Shown here: one piece after another, positions 48,368 through 61,195 of the stretch
How the letters are laid out: the number at the start of each line of letters is the position of its first letter
Numbering within the stretch: the first letter of the stretch is position 1
Origin: Alteribacter lacisalsi
Lineage (GTDB): Bacteria > Bacillota > Bacilli > Bacillales > Salisediminibacteriaceae
Assembly: GCF_003226345.1 (NCBI RefSeq)
Contig: NZ_PDOF01000001.1
Location: forward strand, 682,001 to 746,000
Length of the DNA: 64,000 nt
Reading direction: 5' to 3'
Notes under the pieces: generated by a model
Database searches by the model: none
Told to the model about the DNA's origin: nothing
The model's input: the letters and a program-made list of their open reading frames with translations, nothing else
Program-made: the position numbers and the translations under genes

Positions 48368-49291
48368 ATGAATGTTATTGAAACGACAGGCCTGACAAAG
48401 GAGTTTGGCAAATTCAGGGCACTCACTGGTGTAAATATGGATGTGAAACAGGGGGAAGTATACGGCTTTATCGGGCCGAACGGAGCTGGTAAATCCACCA
48501 CAATCCGCGTGCTGCTCGGTATTTTAAAAGCAACGGAAGGGCAGGCACGGATCTTTGGCAGGGATGCGTGGAAGGAAGCGGTCGAGCTCCATAAGCAGAT
48601 CGCCTATGTGCCCGGCGACGTGAACCTCTGGCCGAATCTGACAGGCGGCGAAGTGATCGATCTGATGATCAGCCTTCGGGGAGAGAAAGGAAATCCTTTA
48701 AAGAGAGAGGAACTGATTGACCGGTTTAAACTGGATCCGGCTAAAAAGTGCCGAACCTATTCAAAAGGAAACCGGCAGAAAGTTGCCCTGGTGGCTGCTT
48801 TTGCCAGTGAATCAGATCTGTACATTTTAGATGAACCGACAAGCGGGCTTGATCCCCTGATGGAGCGTGTGTTTCAGGAATATGTAGGAAGAGTGAAAGC
48901 GGAAGGTAAAACAGTACTACTTTCGAGTCACATTCTATCTGAAGTAGAACGGCTCTGTGACCGTGTGGGGATCATCCGGGGAGGGGAGATCATTGAATCA
49001 GGCACGCTCGATGAGCTTCGCCACCTGACCAGAACAGGCATACTTGTTAAAACGAAAAGCCCAATTGAAGGTCTTTCATCTCTAAATGGGGTTCACGATG
49101 TTAAGGAAAATGACGGTGCTCTTTCTTTTCAGGCAGACGGTGAAGAGCTCGCTCAGATCATGCAGCATGTAAGCCGGTTTGGTGTTATAAAGCTTGAAAG
49201 TGCGCCGCCGACACTTGAAGATCTTTTCATGCGTCATTACGAAGGGACTGGAAAAGAGGAGGCGAAGACGGATGGCGAATCAACTGTTTAG
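48368..49291 (+). CDS. ABC exporter ATP-binding protein
   Basis: The ATG at 48368 with GGGGGAGAAG upstream gives 307 residues. The nucleotide-binding domain has Walker A GPNGAGKSTT (residues 36-45), the signature YSKGNRQKVALV in place of LSGGQ, Walker B LYILDEPTSGLD and the H-loop SSH. A C-terminal extension follows (to ~307). It powers export by the permease whose gene overlaps its end. Likely exports an antibiotic-like or lipid compound; a TetR repressor is divergent. Confidence 0.9.
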   Translation: MNVIETTGLTKEFGKFRALTGVNMDVKQGEVYGFIGPNGAGKSTTIRVLLGILKATEGQARIFGRDAWKEAVELHKQIAYVPGDVNLWPNLTGGEVIDLMISLRGEKGNPLKREELIDRFKLDPAKKCRTYSKGNRQKVALVAAFASESDLYILDEPTSGLDPLMERVFQEYVGRVKAEGKTVLLSSHILSEVERLCDRVGIIRGGEIIESGTLDELRHLTRTGILVKTKSPIEGLSSLNGVHDVKENDGALSFQADGEELAQIMQHVSRFGVIKLESAPPTLEDLFMRHYEGTGKEEAKTDGESTV

Positions 49292-50876
49292 CAGAACAGG
49301 TCGTCTGAGCCGTTTCGTGCTGCGAAGAGACCGGATTCGTCTCAGCGTCTGGATAGCTGCTATCGTTCTGCTGAACCTAATGACTGCGGCTTCCTTTACC
49401 GGTCTGTATATGAGTGAGGAAGAACAGCAGGCGATGGCCGGTACGATGGAGAACCCGGCAATGACTGCCATGGTCGGGCCGGGTTATGGCCTCGACAACT
49501 ATCATGAAGGTGCCATGATGGGTCACCAGATGCTGCTCTTTATGGCTGTCGTGACAGCGATTATGAACATACTGCTCGTCGCACGTCATACGAGGACAGA
49601 TGAAGAGGAAGTACGTGTGGAGCTTGTTCGTTCCCTTCCGGTCGGACGACTCTCAACGCTCGCTTCCACTTTGATTGTGATGACAGGGGTTAACGTGGCT
49701 GTTGCCCTATTGACCGGATTCAGTCTTGCAGCCGTGGGGATCGACTCGATTGATCTGACGGGGTCCCTTCTCTTCGGAGCCGCACTTGGCGCAGCCGGTC
49801 TGTTTTTTGCCGCCGTAACAGCTCTTTTTGCCCAGCTGTCTGATAATGGGCGGGGCACAGTCGGCTTTTCCTTTACCGTGCTGGGAGTGGCCTATCTGCT
49901 TCGGGCGATAGGGGATGTGGGGAGTGAGCCTCTGGCACTGGCTTCCCCACTTGGCCTTATTCTCCGAACGGAAGTGTACGTGAATAATTACTGGTGGCCT
50001 GCTATTGTACCGGCCCTGATTGCCGTTGTTATTACAGGTCTGGCTTTGTATCTGAATTTAAGACGTGACCTGGATGCAGGCTTTCTGCCTGCACGTGCGG
50101 GAAAAAAGCATGCATCAGCATTTTTACAAAGTCCATTCGGATTAAGTGTCCGCCTTCAGCGCACCTCGCTTATTGCCTGGGCAGTGGGAATGTTTGTCCT
50201 TGGGGTGTCGTATGGTTCGGTTATGGGTGACCTTGAAATGTTTTTTGAATCAAGTGACATGATGCGGGAAATTCTGGCGCCTGAATCCGGGCTTTCCCTC
50301 ACCGAACAGTATCTGACGATGCTGATGGCGGTCATTGCGATGATCTGTACCATACCTCCGCTGATGATGATGCTCAAACTGAAAGGCGAGGAGCGGAAGG
50401 AGCGGATCGGGCATCTTCTTACAAGAGTCGTGTCCCGGACCCGGGTGATGGGCAGTTACTTTGTACTCGCAATACTCACCAGTATCGTGATGCTGTTTCT
50501 TGCCATGTTCGGTCTCTGGTCGGCTGCGGCAGGTGTGATGGATGATCCCCTTGCATTCGGCGTCGTTTTTGAAGCGGCGATGGTGTATCTTCCTGCCGTA
50601 TGGATCATGATTGGTGCTGCTGTACTGCTGATTGGCGTGTTCCCGAAACTGACCGGTCTGATCTGGGCCTATCTGGCCTATACGTTTCTCGTTGTCTATC
50701 TGGGAGAACTGCTTCAGTTTCCGGAATGGCTTAAGAATATGTCCCCATTTGGTCATGTACCACAGCTTCCGGTAGATGAAATGAACTTTGCAGCACTTGC
50801 ACTGCTGACCGGGATTGCAGCGGTCCTGATCATTACGGGATTTACAGGATACAACAGAAGAGACGTTTCAGAGTAA
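49272..50876 (+). CDS. ABC-2-type exporter permease (polyketide-antibiotic-exporter-like)
   Basis: The ATG at 49272 with GGAGGCGA upstream lies inside the ATPase gene's end (20-base overlap) and gives 534 residues. About 12 hydrophobic helices are arranged in two halves of six, a fused permease like those annotated as antibiotic exporters (TnrB3-like). Export direction is inferred from the ABC-2 type. Substrate unknown. It forms a two-gene exporter operon under the TetR-type promoter, ending in a terminator. Confidence 0.82.
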   Translation: MANQLFSRTGRLSRFVLRRDRIRLSVWIAAIVLLNLMTAASFTGLYMSEEEQQAMAGTMENPAMTAMVGPGYGLDNYHEGAMMGHQMLLFMAVVTAIMNILLVARHTRTDEEEVRVELVRSLPVGRLSTLASTLIVMTGVNVAVALLTGFSLAAVGIDSIDLTGSLLFGAALGAAGLFFAAVTALFAQLSDNGRGTVGFSFTVLGVAYLLRAIGDVGSEPLALASPLGLILRTEVYVNNYWWPAIVPALIAVVITGLALYLNLRRDLDAGFLPARAGKKHASAFLQSPFGLSVRLQRTSLIAWAVGMFVLGVSYGSVMGDLEMFFESSDMMREILAPESGLSLTEQYLTMLMAVIAMICTIPPLMMMLKLKGEERKERIGHLLTRVVSRTRVMGSYFVLAILTSIVMLFLAMFGLWSAAAGVMDDPLAFGVVFEAAMVYLPAVWIMIGAAVLLIGVFPKLTGLIWAYLAYTFLVVYLGELLQFPEWLKNMSPFGHVPQLPVDEMNFAALALLTGIAAVLIITGFTGYNRRDVSE

Positions 50877-50883
50877 AACGCAG

Positions 50884-50921
50884 TACGCCCGCTTCCTGAT
50901 GGATGCGGGCGGTTGTTTTTG
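50884..50921 (+). terminator. Terminator of the ABC exporter operon
   Basis: CGCCCGC / GCGGGCG stem followed by TTGTTTTT. Confidence 0.82.
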
Positions 50922-50935
50922 GTGCAAAAACATCT

Positions 50936-51307
50936 TCAGCTGAACCATGGACCAGCTGACGTGATCATCAGTGGCATCAGGATCAAAACTGCTGCTGTTC
51001 CTATAAGCAGGGTTGTGACCGGACTGGTAAGCTTTTCAGTTTTAAATGAATGATTCCAGCCGCTGAATTGAAATTTGTTCTGATAAAGCACAAAGATCAA
51101 AATCAGAATCCCAAGATTGATCAGCCAGCCCATTTCTCCAATATCCAGGCCGAACCAGACATAAAGACGTGAAATGAGCGCGTTGAAGACGGCTCCCAGC
51201 ACAAGTGTGATCAGTCCGGCTCTTATAATTTCCAGTAATACCTTCAGTGTGCGCACCTCCAGACCGGCGGTGTACCAGAACATTCTGTGAAATGGTAGAA
51301 TGAGCAT
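50936..51307 (-). CDS. Small multi-helix membrane protein, unknown
   Basis: The frame to 51307 gives 123 residues, but the start is unsure: a GGAGGTG lies at about 51256-51262, so a start near residues 18-21 is likely. Three hydrophobic segments follow (IIRAGLITLVLGAVFNALISRLYVWF; GWLINLGILILIFVLY; TTLLIGTAAVLILMPLMI). I recognise no family. It is convergent with the exporter operon. Confidence 0.5.
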   Translation of the reverse strand: MLILPFHRMFWYTAGLEVRTLKVLLEIIRAGLITLVLGAVFNALISRLYVWFGLDIGEMGWLINLGILILIFVLYQNKFQFSGWNHSFKTEKLTSPVTTLLIGTAAVLILMPLMITSAGPWFS

Positions 51308-51479
51308 ACACGTTACTATTGACTATCAGAATAACATAAGATGGCATTTGATTGGTAAATTCTTCACAATTAATAACGGAATTTTCAGATTCACAGTACT
51401 CAGCCAGTCAGCGGAAGAGCGAAAATGACAGGATTTAAGGAAGTTGCTCAGCTATCATACATATATGGGAGGTGGTCAA

Positions 51480-52331
51480 GTGCAGTGGGTCGATTCATTA
51501 AGAAGAATGATCGAGTATATTGAAGAAACCCTTCCGTATCCGGTCTCAGTGGAGGAAGCAGCAAAGGCGGCCCATGTGTCACCGGCCCATCTTCAGCGCG
51601 CATTTTCAGTTTTAACAGGTGTTTCAGTCGGGGAGTATGTCCGGAGGCGCAGGCTCACCATCGCAGCAGAGGATTTGAGCAGGGGGACGGAACGAATCAT
51701 CGATGTAGCCTATAAATATGGCTATGAAACTCCCGAATCGTTTGCCAAAGCCTTCAGACGCCAGCATGGCATAACGCCAAAGGAGGCAAAATTGCCCGGA
51801 GCCAGTCTTGCGTGCTATAACCGCCTGGTCATTCAGGTATCACTGAAAGGGGAAGAGATGATGAAGTACAGCATTGTGGAACGGGAAGGGTTCAGTGTAA
51901 CAGGTATTAAAAGGAAGTTTTCCATTGAAAACAATGCCCAGCAGGCGGAAATTCCGAAGCTTTGGGGAGAAGTAAACAGTAATGGCACATCGGAGAAACT
52001 TTTTGATTTAAATAATGGTCAGATTAACGGCATCCTTGGCGTCTGTGAGGACCGGGAAGACCAGTCCATCGATTACTGGGTGGCGACGGAGTATGAAGGT
52101 GCAGTACCGGACGGCTTTGAAAAGCTTGTCATCCCCGCCTCAACCTGGGCTGTATTTGAAGTACACGGCCCGATGCCGGATGCGATGCAGCAGGCATGGG
52201 AAAGGATCATTTCTGAGTGGCTCCCGTCAAGCCGGTATGAACTGACCGGTACATCAAGCTTTGAAATGTATACAAATGACGATCCCGACAGTCCGGATTT
52301 ATATTCGGAGATCTGGATTCCGGTGAAATAA
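51480..52331 (+). CDS. AraC-family regulator with GyrI-like effector-binding domain
   Basis: The GTG at 51480 with GGGAGGTGG upstream gives 283 residues. An N-terminal AraC double HTH (DSLRRMIEYIEETLPYPVSVEEAAKAAHVSPAHLQRAFSVLTG, then FAKAFRRQHGITPKEAK) precedes a GyrI-like/SOUL-type effector domain (about 130-283) with ITGIKRKF and WAVFEVHGPMPDAMQQAWERI. This Rob/SoxS-plus-ligand layout senses small hydrophobic compounds. No target gene is adjacent except, perhaps, its own promoter. A bidirectional terminator separates it from the collagen gene. Confidence 0.9.
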   Translation: MQWVDSLRRMIEYIEETLPYPVSVEEAAKAAHVSPAHLQRAFSVLTGVSVGEYVRRRRLTIAAEDLSRGTERIIDVAYKYGYETPESFAKAFRRQHGITPKEAKLPGASLACYNRLVIQVSLKGEEMMKYSIVEREGFSVTGIKRKFSIENNAQQAEIPKLWGEVNSNGTSEKLFDLNNGQINGILGVCEDREDQSIDYWVATEYEGAVPDGFEKLVIPASTWAVFEVHGPMPDAMQQAWERIISEWLPSSRYELTGTSSFEMYTNDDPDSPDLYSEIWIPVK

Positions 52332-52373
52332 AAAAGAGCGTCCCTGACTTTAAAAAATCAAGGGACGCTCTTT

Positions 52374-52376
<3 letters not shown>
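52332..52376. terminator. Bidirectional terminator
   Basis: AAAAAGAGCGTCCCTTGA-type stem: AAAGAGCGTCCCTGA / TCAAGGGACGCTCTTT with A's and T's on both sides. Serves the AraC gene and the collagen-like gene. Confidence 0.88.
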
Positions 52377-56269
<3,893 letters not shown>

Positions 56270-56281
56270 AGGAAAATCACC

Positions 56282-56320
56282 TCCATTACAGTCTTTTATA
56301 AAATATGAAACTGTAATGGA
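56282..56320. promoter_or_regulatory. 39-bp palindrome around the sigma-K-like -10
   Basis: TCCATTACAGT (56282-56292) and ACTGTAATGGA (56310-56320) are perfect 11-bp inverted arms around the -10. The left arm also overlaps the upstream side of the GTG ribosome site (GGAGGTGA). Confidence 0.6.
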
Positions 56321-56325
56321 TTGGT
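56299..56325 (-). promoter_or_regulatory. Sigma-K-like promoter of the collagen-like gene
   Basis: On the minus strand, -10 CATATTTTA (56307-56299) fits CATAnnnTA and -35 core AC (56325-56324) is 16 bases away. It lies 30 bases before the GTG at 56269. Confidence 0.65.
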
Positions 56326-56343
56326 GAGCCTGTTTTAACCACG

Positions 56344-56372
56344 AAAAACCCGGCAGAACCTGCCGGGTTAAA
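56344..56372 (-). terminator. Terminator of the stress protein gene
   Basis: On the minus strand AACCCGGCAG / CTGCCGGGTT is followed by TTTTTCG. Confidence 0.85.
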
Positions 56373-56415
56373 AACTATATTCTATTTTTAAGGGTTCCTT
56401 AGGGGACCTTTCATT

Positions 56416-56826
56416 TTAAAATTTACGGGGATCCCGTGTTTCATCACTGGCAGCAGCGTTAGGCACGGTGCCCAGATCCTTGACGATGACAAGGATATTG
56501 CCGTTATCCACTTCCTTTTCATATCGGGCAGCATCTTCTTCACTTAAGCCGATTTCAATCAGCTTGTCACCATTAGATTCAACGCTGTTGTCCTGTCCGA
56601 GAACATTTTTGACTTTATCAAAGAAGCCGTCATCACGGTCCGGGTCCTCCAGATCATCGACATCCTGTACATGGGCATCAGACTTTCTCGCAATTTTACC
56701 GAGGGCATGATCTTCTTTTGAGGCAATCGTGATCTGTTCAGCCGTTTTTCCTTCACCTCTGAGCTTCTCAATCTCCCGGATCGTTTCTTCAGTCGTTTCG
56801 TATACACCTGCTACATCGGTTCGCAT
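56416..56826 (-). CDS. General stress protein 17M-like protein
   Basis: The ATG at 56826 with GAGGAGG upstream gives 136 residues. It matches the GspM/YflT family: VAGVYETTEETIREIEKLRGEGKTAEQITIASKEDHALGKIARK, then KEVDNGNILVIVKDLG. The C-terminal tail (NAAASDETRDPRKF) is disordered. A SigB-like promoter lies upstream, as for the relative at 42526. Probably a soluble stress protein of unknown mechanism. A terminator follows, separating it from the collagen gene. Confidence 0.85.
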   Translation of the reverse strand: MRTDVAGVYETTEETIREIEKLRGEGKTAEQITIASKEDHALGKIARKSDAHVQDVDDLEDPDRDDGFFDKVKNVLGQDNSVESNGDKLIEIGLSEEDAARYEKEVDNGNILVIVKDLGTVPNAAASDETRDPRKF

Positions 56827-56859
56827 CGAATTCCTCCTCTTTCTTTCGCTTCCAGAACT

Positions 56860-56885
56860 TTTCCCTGCATTTACGCTCAGTAAAC
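56860..56885 (-). promoter_or_regulatory. SigB-like promoter of the stress protein gene
   Basis: On the minus strand, GTTTAC (56885-56880), 14 bases, GGGAAA (56865-56860), near the SigB consensus GTTTAA-N12-15-GGGTAT. It lies 34 bases before the start codon. Confidence 0.55.
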
Positions 56886-56993
56886 CGGGGTGAAAAGTGA
56901 AGATTCCGTTACAGTGAAAAGTTGGCACCCTAAAATGAGCAAAAATATGTTAAACTATTCACGCAGATTGTAAATTGGAGGCGTAGCTGACGA

Positions 56994-57917
56994 ATGGGTA
57001 AACGATTTATGCTTTTTGTACTCACTAATATTATGGTCCTGACGACGATTATGATCGTCTGGTCCCTCATCACTACATTTACAGGTGTAGGGCAGAACGG
57101 CTTCCAGGATGGAAGTGCCGGCCTTGGAATCGACTACGTGGCTCTCGGACTGTTCAGTTTGGTTGTCGGTTTTGCCGGTTCCTTTATCTCCCTGGCTATG
57201 AGCCGCTGGATGGCAAAGAAGATGATGAAAGTCAAAGTCATCGACCCGGACGGGCCAATGAGTTCCCAGGAGCGTATGGTTGTGGAGATGGTACACCGTC
57301 TGAGCCGTGCTGCCGGCATGATGCATATGCCGGAAGTGGGGATTTACCGGAGCAGCGAGGTGAACGCTTTTGCAACCGGACCTTCCAAGAAGCGCTCCCT
57401 TGTTGCCGTTTCATCCGGACTGCTTCAGACGATGGACGATGACGCTGTGGAAGGTGTCATTGCCCACGAGGTCGCCCACGTGAATAACGGCGACATGGTC
57501 ACGATGACATTGCTGCAGGGTGTGATTAACACCTTCGTCGTCTTCTTCTCACGGATCGCAGCGATTATTGTTTCAAGGTTTGTACAGAACGACAGCATGA
57601 GAATGCTCGTTCACATTGCAGCCATCTTCATCTTCCAGATTCTGTTCTCGATTCTTGGAAGTATCGTAGTCATGGCGTTCTCACGCTACCGCGAATTCCA
57701 CGCAGACCGTGGCGGAGCGGACCTTGCCGGACGGGATAAAATGGCACACGCCCTTCGTTCGCTTAAAGCGTATGTGGACCGTGCCAGCGTGAAAAACGAG
57801 CGCAACGATGATACCGCGATTGCCACGATGAAAATCAACGGCAAAGGCGGCATCGCGAAGCTCTTCTCATCCCATCCGGACCTTGACGAGCGGATCCGCC
57901 GTCTTGAACAGCAGTAG
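56994..57917 (+). CDS. htpX: Membrane zinc metalloprotease HtpX (M48)
   Basis: The 307-residue protein has two N-terminal helices, the M48 motif HExxH as H158-E-V-A-H162 ([15 protein letters not shown]), and two further helices. The third zinc ligand is in [17 protein letters not shown]. It is a membrane protease that removes misfolded membrane proteins, usually heat- or stress-linked. The ribosome site GGAGGCG is near the ATG. Monocistronic with a terminator. Confidence 0.95.
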   Translation: MGKRFMLFVLTNIMVLTTIMIVWSLITTFTGVGQNGFQDGSAGLGIDYVALGLFSLVVGFAGSFISLAMSRWMAKKMMKVKVIDPDGPMSSQERMVVEMVHRLSRAAGMMHMPEVGIYRSSEVNAFATGPSKKRSLVAVSSGLLQTMDDDAVEGVIAHEVAHVNNGDMVTMTLLQGVINTFVVFFSRIAAIIVSRFVQNDSMRMLVHIAAIFIFQILFSILGSIVVMAFSRYREFHADRGGADLAGRDKMAHALRSLKAYVDRASVKNERNDDTAIATMKINGKGGIAKLFSSHPDLDERIRRLEQQ

Positions 57918-57930
57918 TTTCAAAGAAAGA

Positions 57931-57962
57931 GAGCCTTTCCCTTCAGGGAGAGGTTCTTTTTA
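57931..57962 (+). terminator. Terminator of htpX
   Basis: GAGCCTTTCCC / GGGAGAGGTTC imperfect stem with a four-base loop and a T run. Confidence 0.8.
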
Positions 57963-57998
57963 ATGGCGTCATAACAAATCATTTGGATTGAATCCGGA

Positions 57999-58033
57999 CT
58001 GCCTGTTTCGAAAAACGGAACAGGCCTTTATAA
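57999..58033 (+). promoter_or_regulatory. Inverted repeat before the amidohydrolase -10
   Basis: GCCTGTTTCG / CGGAACAGGC (57999-58024) lies directly before TATAAT (58028-58033). It could be an operator or a terminator remnant. Confidence 0.4.
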
Positions 58034-58067
58034 TAGAGAGAATCATCAGAAAAAGGAGACACGCATC

Positions 58068-59177
58068 ATGACAGCCAATACGGAAACTCTAAATGAAATT
58101 TTTGAACACCTCCACAAAAATCCTGAACTTAGCTGGGAGGAAACAGAAACAACTGCCTGGCTTAAAGCATTCATTGAATCAAAAGGCGTTTCTGTCAGGA
58201 CATTCGACGACTGTACCGGGCTCACAGCAGAAATCGGAAATGGAAGTCCGGTAGTGGCTGTCCGGGCCGATATTGATGCCCTCTGGCAGGAAGTAAACGG
58301 GACTTTCCAGGCAAACCACTCCTGCGGTCACGATGCCCATATGACGATTGTGCTGGGAACTTTCCTTGAACTGCTTGAAAAAAGGGATCAATTGTCCGGT
58401 ACGGTAAGGTTTATCTTCCAGCCTGCGGAAGAGAAGGGAACCGGCGCCCTGAAAATGGTGGAAAAAGGCGTCGTGGACGATGCGGATTACCTGTTCGGCA
58501 TGCACCTTCGTCCTTTTCAGGAACTGGGGCCGGGAGAATTTGCACCTGCCATTTCCCACGGTGCTGCCAGGCTGATCGAAGGATCAATCAGAGGTGATGA
58601 CGCTCACGGTGCAAGGCCTCATTTGAACACGAACGCCGTGCAGGTAGGAGCGGAACTTGTGATGGCGATTAACGGCATGCATTTCGATCCGATGGTGCCG
58701 CAGTCCATGAAAGTGACTGGCTTTCAGGCCGGTGGAAAAAGTGCCAATATTATTCCGGGAAGTGCAGCGTTTTCTGTGGATGCCCGGGCGCAGAAGAACG
58801 AGGTCATGGACGCGATGACGAGTCAGTTTGACAGGCTGATCCACATGGTAGCCGATTATCATAATATTGAGATCTCCACGGAAGTGAAAGCGGACATGCC
58901 TGCGGCAATTCTGAACGAAGAAGCCACAGCAGTTATGGAAGAGGGGATCATAGAAGCTCTCGGCACGGACGCCTGCCGTCCTGCTATCGTGACAACAGGC
59001 GGAGACGATTTTCATTTCTACACCATAAAGCGTCCCCATGTGAAAGCGACGATGCTTGCCGTTGGCTGCGGACTCTCACCTGGTCTCCATCACCCGGACA
59101 TGACGTTTGACCGAAGTGCGATTCCCGATGCTGTTAAAGTCATGACCTGTGCGGTGCAGAAAGCACTTGAAACATAA
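58068..59177 (+). CDS. M20 family amidohydrolase/peptidase
   Basis: The 369-residue protein matches M20D-type amidohydrolases (hippurate or N-acyl amino acid hydrolase-like). The metal-binding segments are VRADIDAL, NHSCGHDAHM (HxCGHDxH) and FQPAEEKGTGALKMVEKGVV with the catalytic Glu pair. The dimer/lid insert is present. It likely cleaves an N-acyl or peptide amide in the cytosol; the substrate is unknown. A GAAAAAGGAG site precedes the ATG. Confidence 0.9.
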   Translation: MTANTETLNEIFEHLHKNPELSWEETETTAWLKAFIESKGVSVRTFDDCTGLTAEIGNGSPVVAVRADIDALWQEVNGTFQANHSCGHDAHMTIVLGTFLELLEKRDQLSGTVRFIFQPAEEKGTGALKMVEKGVVDDADYLFGMHLRPFQELGPGEFAPAISHGAARLIEGSIRGDDAHGARPHLNTNAVQVGAELVMAINGMHFDPMVPQSMKVTGFQAGGKSANIIPGSAAFSVDARAQKNEVMDAMTSQFDRLIHMVADYHNIEISTEVKADMPAAILNEEATAVMEEGIIEALGTDACRPAIVTTGGDDFHFYTIKRPHVKATMLAVGCGLSPGLHHPDMTFDRSAIPDAVKVMTCAVQKALET

Positions 59178-59277
59178 TTCGAGGACACTAATTTTTTGAA
59201 TGCTCAACTTATTATTTATGATAAACAGTGGCACTCATAAAATAAATCGTCACCAGTGCCGGAAAAGTAAAAATGTA

Positions 59278-59326
59278 AAGCCCCTGCACCTCATTAGACT
59301 TGAGGTCAGGGGCTTCCTTAGTTTTA
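59278..59326. terminator. Bidirectional terminator
   Basis: AAGCCCCTGCACCTCA / TTGAGGTCAGGGGCTT hairpin (one mismatch) between convergent genes, with a T-rich run on the plus side. Confidence 0.8.
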
Positions 59327-59340
59327 CATAGGACTTCCCG

Positions 59341-61059
59341 CTAGCAGGCATGAAAACTGCACCAGAACGCGCCTGATGTATCGAGCAGCTCCTCTATTTC
59401 AGTAAAGGGAATCCGAAACTCAGGGAATCCGGCAGCAAAAGCGGCAATTTCATACGGGGCGAAATAGAGAACTAGAGAATCCCCGGTTACATAGAAAGGC
59501 TGATCGGGAGAAATCCCCTCATAGGCGTCCGGAAAATAATTTTCTGGATTTTCATCAATTGTTCCGCTCACAATACCGCTGAGCACGGCAACATAATCTG
59601 CATCATCCTTAAATAAATCTCCCAACGAAAAGAAACGCCCGCTTCGAATATCAACAGAAACCGTTGCACGGGTAGGCATCCCGTGAGCAGCACCAAAACG
59701 ATACTCATACCCGTTCAGCTCCAGAACCGTCAGATCTTCCTGAGTGAACAGAACTGAAAAGTCACCTGTATAGGTGGTGTCGGCAGTTTCTTCAGTTGTT
59801 ACGGGTCTTACATTGGATAAGCGCCGCAGTTTCCTGTTTACTCTCTGTTCCCCGGTTGAATCGGGTATGCCCCTGAACTGCGGGTAGTAGACGAGATAAT
59901 TAGGGTCTGGACGGTATTTCATCTCCTGAATATACACCGTTCCTGATAATGGTATGACAGTGTTCTGCGCCCAGACCATCCGGCCGTTACGGTCAAAGTA
60001 CGAAAGTCTGAGGTCTGTAAAAGCCCGGATCAGGTTGCCTTCAAAACTAAGTGTACCGCTCCCGCTAACAACAGGCAGGTTAGGTGCAGGCACCCCGTCA
60101 CGGTTAATAAAAAAGGAAATGCTTCCCTGGGTAACAGAACTGTAGCCTCTGTCATACGGGGTGACACTGTCGTATACAAAATCAGTGAAAAGAACCCCTG
60201 TCAGGCTGTCTGCCACAGCATAAACGGATCCTGCAAACGGTTCTTCGGGGCGGAGGGCTTTGCCGACAGCCGCCCGTCCGCTTCCGAGCTGAATAATATC
60301 ATTGTAAATCGGTTCGATTACATACGCCCCATCCCTGTTTATCAGGCCGTACCGATTTTCGATCTTTTCACTTATGTTTACAACGGCCCGGTTCCCTTCA
60401 AACGGCAGTGCGATGCTGAACTGGGGTTCAATGACAACTTCCCCGTTCTCATTTACGTAACCGGCTTTCGCCTGAAAAGACTCCCTGAACGCGATCAGAC
60501 CTTCACTGAGTCCGCTCATCTGACTGTAGGGAAACTGCTGGAGGACTGTCCCGTTCTTGTCAATCAGCGCATAGGACTCGCCATCTTTCTGCACAAGGGC
60601 TTTCCCATCAGAAAAATCATATGCGTATAGATAATGAGCAGGAATAACAGGGGTACCGCTTTCGTCAAGATAGCCGTACCGGATTGGATCGTCCGCTTCC
60701 TGATAGACGGCCCGCCTCTCCTTATAATCACTGATCCAGAAGTAGGAAGGGGCCAGCATCTCGTTCCCTGCCTGATTCAGAAGGCCATAGAGGCTGTTTT
60801 TAATCATTACGGCAAGTTCTTCGCTGAAAGAAGAAATCACCTCGTACTCCGGCGGGACGATAAACCGTCCTGTTTCATTCATAATCCCTGCTCCGCCGAA
60901 GGTCACAACCGCCAGGCCGTTTTCCTGAAATGCGCCGGCTGCCTCAAGTTCCGGCGGGATCATGAACTGGCCCGTTTCGTTAATGTAGCCCCATTTCGTG
61001 CCGTCTGCCGTTTTTAAGCTGGCTGGAAACAGACGGGGAACGAAGATCCTTTTAAACAT
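59341..61059 (-). CDS. WG-repeat protein with DUF3298-like C-terminal domain
   Basis: The 572-residue protein is built of WG (KWG)-type repeats in its first ~330 residues: WGYINETGQFMIPPELEAAG, YGLLNQAGNEMLAPSYFW, YGYLDESGTPVIPAHYLY, AGYVNENGEVVIEPQFS and YGLINRDGAYVIEPIYND. The last ~190 residues resemble DUF3298/DUF4163 (TRATVSVDIRSGRFFSLGDLF, then LVLYFAPYEIAAFAAGFPEFRIPFTEI), known from cell-envelope proteins. No signal peptide is obvious, so the location is unsure. Unknown function. Monocistronic. Confidence 0.85.
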   Translation of the reverse strand: MFKRIFVPRLFPASLKTADGTKWGYINETGQFMIPPELEAAGAFQENGLAVVTFGGAGIMNETGRFIVPPEYEVISSFSEELAVMIKNSLYGLLNQAGNEMLAPSYFWISDYKERRAVYQEADDPIRYGYLDESGTPVIPAHYLYAYDFSDGKALVQKDGESYALIDKNGTVLQQFPYSQMSGLSEGLIAFRESFQAKAGYVNENGEVVIEPQFSIALPFEGNRAVVNISEKIENRYGLINRDGAYVIEPIYNDIIQLGSGRAAVGKALRPEEPFAGSVYAVADSLTGVLFTDFVYDSVTPYDRGYSSVTQGSISFFINRDGVPAPNLPVVSGSGTLSFEGNLIRAFTDLRLSYFDRNGRMVWAQNTVIPLSGTVYIQEMKYRPDPNYLVYYPQFRGIPDSTGEQRVNRKLRRLSNVRPVTTEETADTTYTGDFSVLFTQEDLTVLELNGYEYRFGAAHGMPTRATVSVDIRSGRFFSLGDLFKDDADYVAVLSGIVSGTIDENPENYFPDAYEGISPDQPFYVTGDSLVLYFAPYEIAAFAAGFPEFRIPFTEIEELLDTSGAFWCSFHAC

Positions 61060-61145
61060 GCTGCCCAGCTCCCTTACCTGTTTTCATTCAGTTTATGGCA
61101 GCATGAGCCGTTCTGTTCAAAAAGACGGAAAGTATCAGAAATTTC

Positions 61146-61174
61146 TTACATATGAATGCCTATTCAGTTAAAAT
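61146..61174 (+). promoter_or_regulatory. Beta-oxidation operon promoter
   Basis: TTACAT (61146-61151), 17 bases, TAAAAT (61169-61174). A FadR-like operator lies in its spacer and over its -10 edge. Confidence 0.5.
61153..61170 (+). promoter_or_regulatory. FadR-like operator
   Basis: TGAATGCCTATTCAGTTA matches the B. subtilis FadR consensus TGAATGAMTANTCATTCA at 15 of 18 positions. It lies between the -35 and -10, so bound FadR would block transcription until acyl-CoA releases it. Confidence 0.6.
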
Positions 61175-61195
61175 AGATGGAAAAGGAGGCATTCC

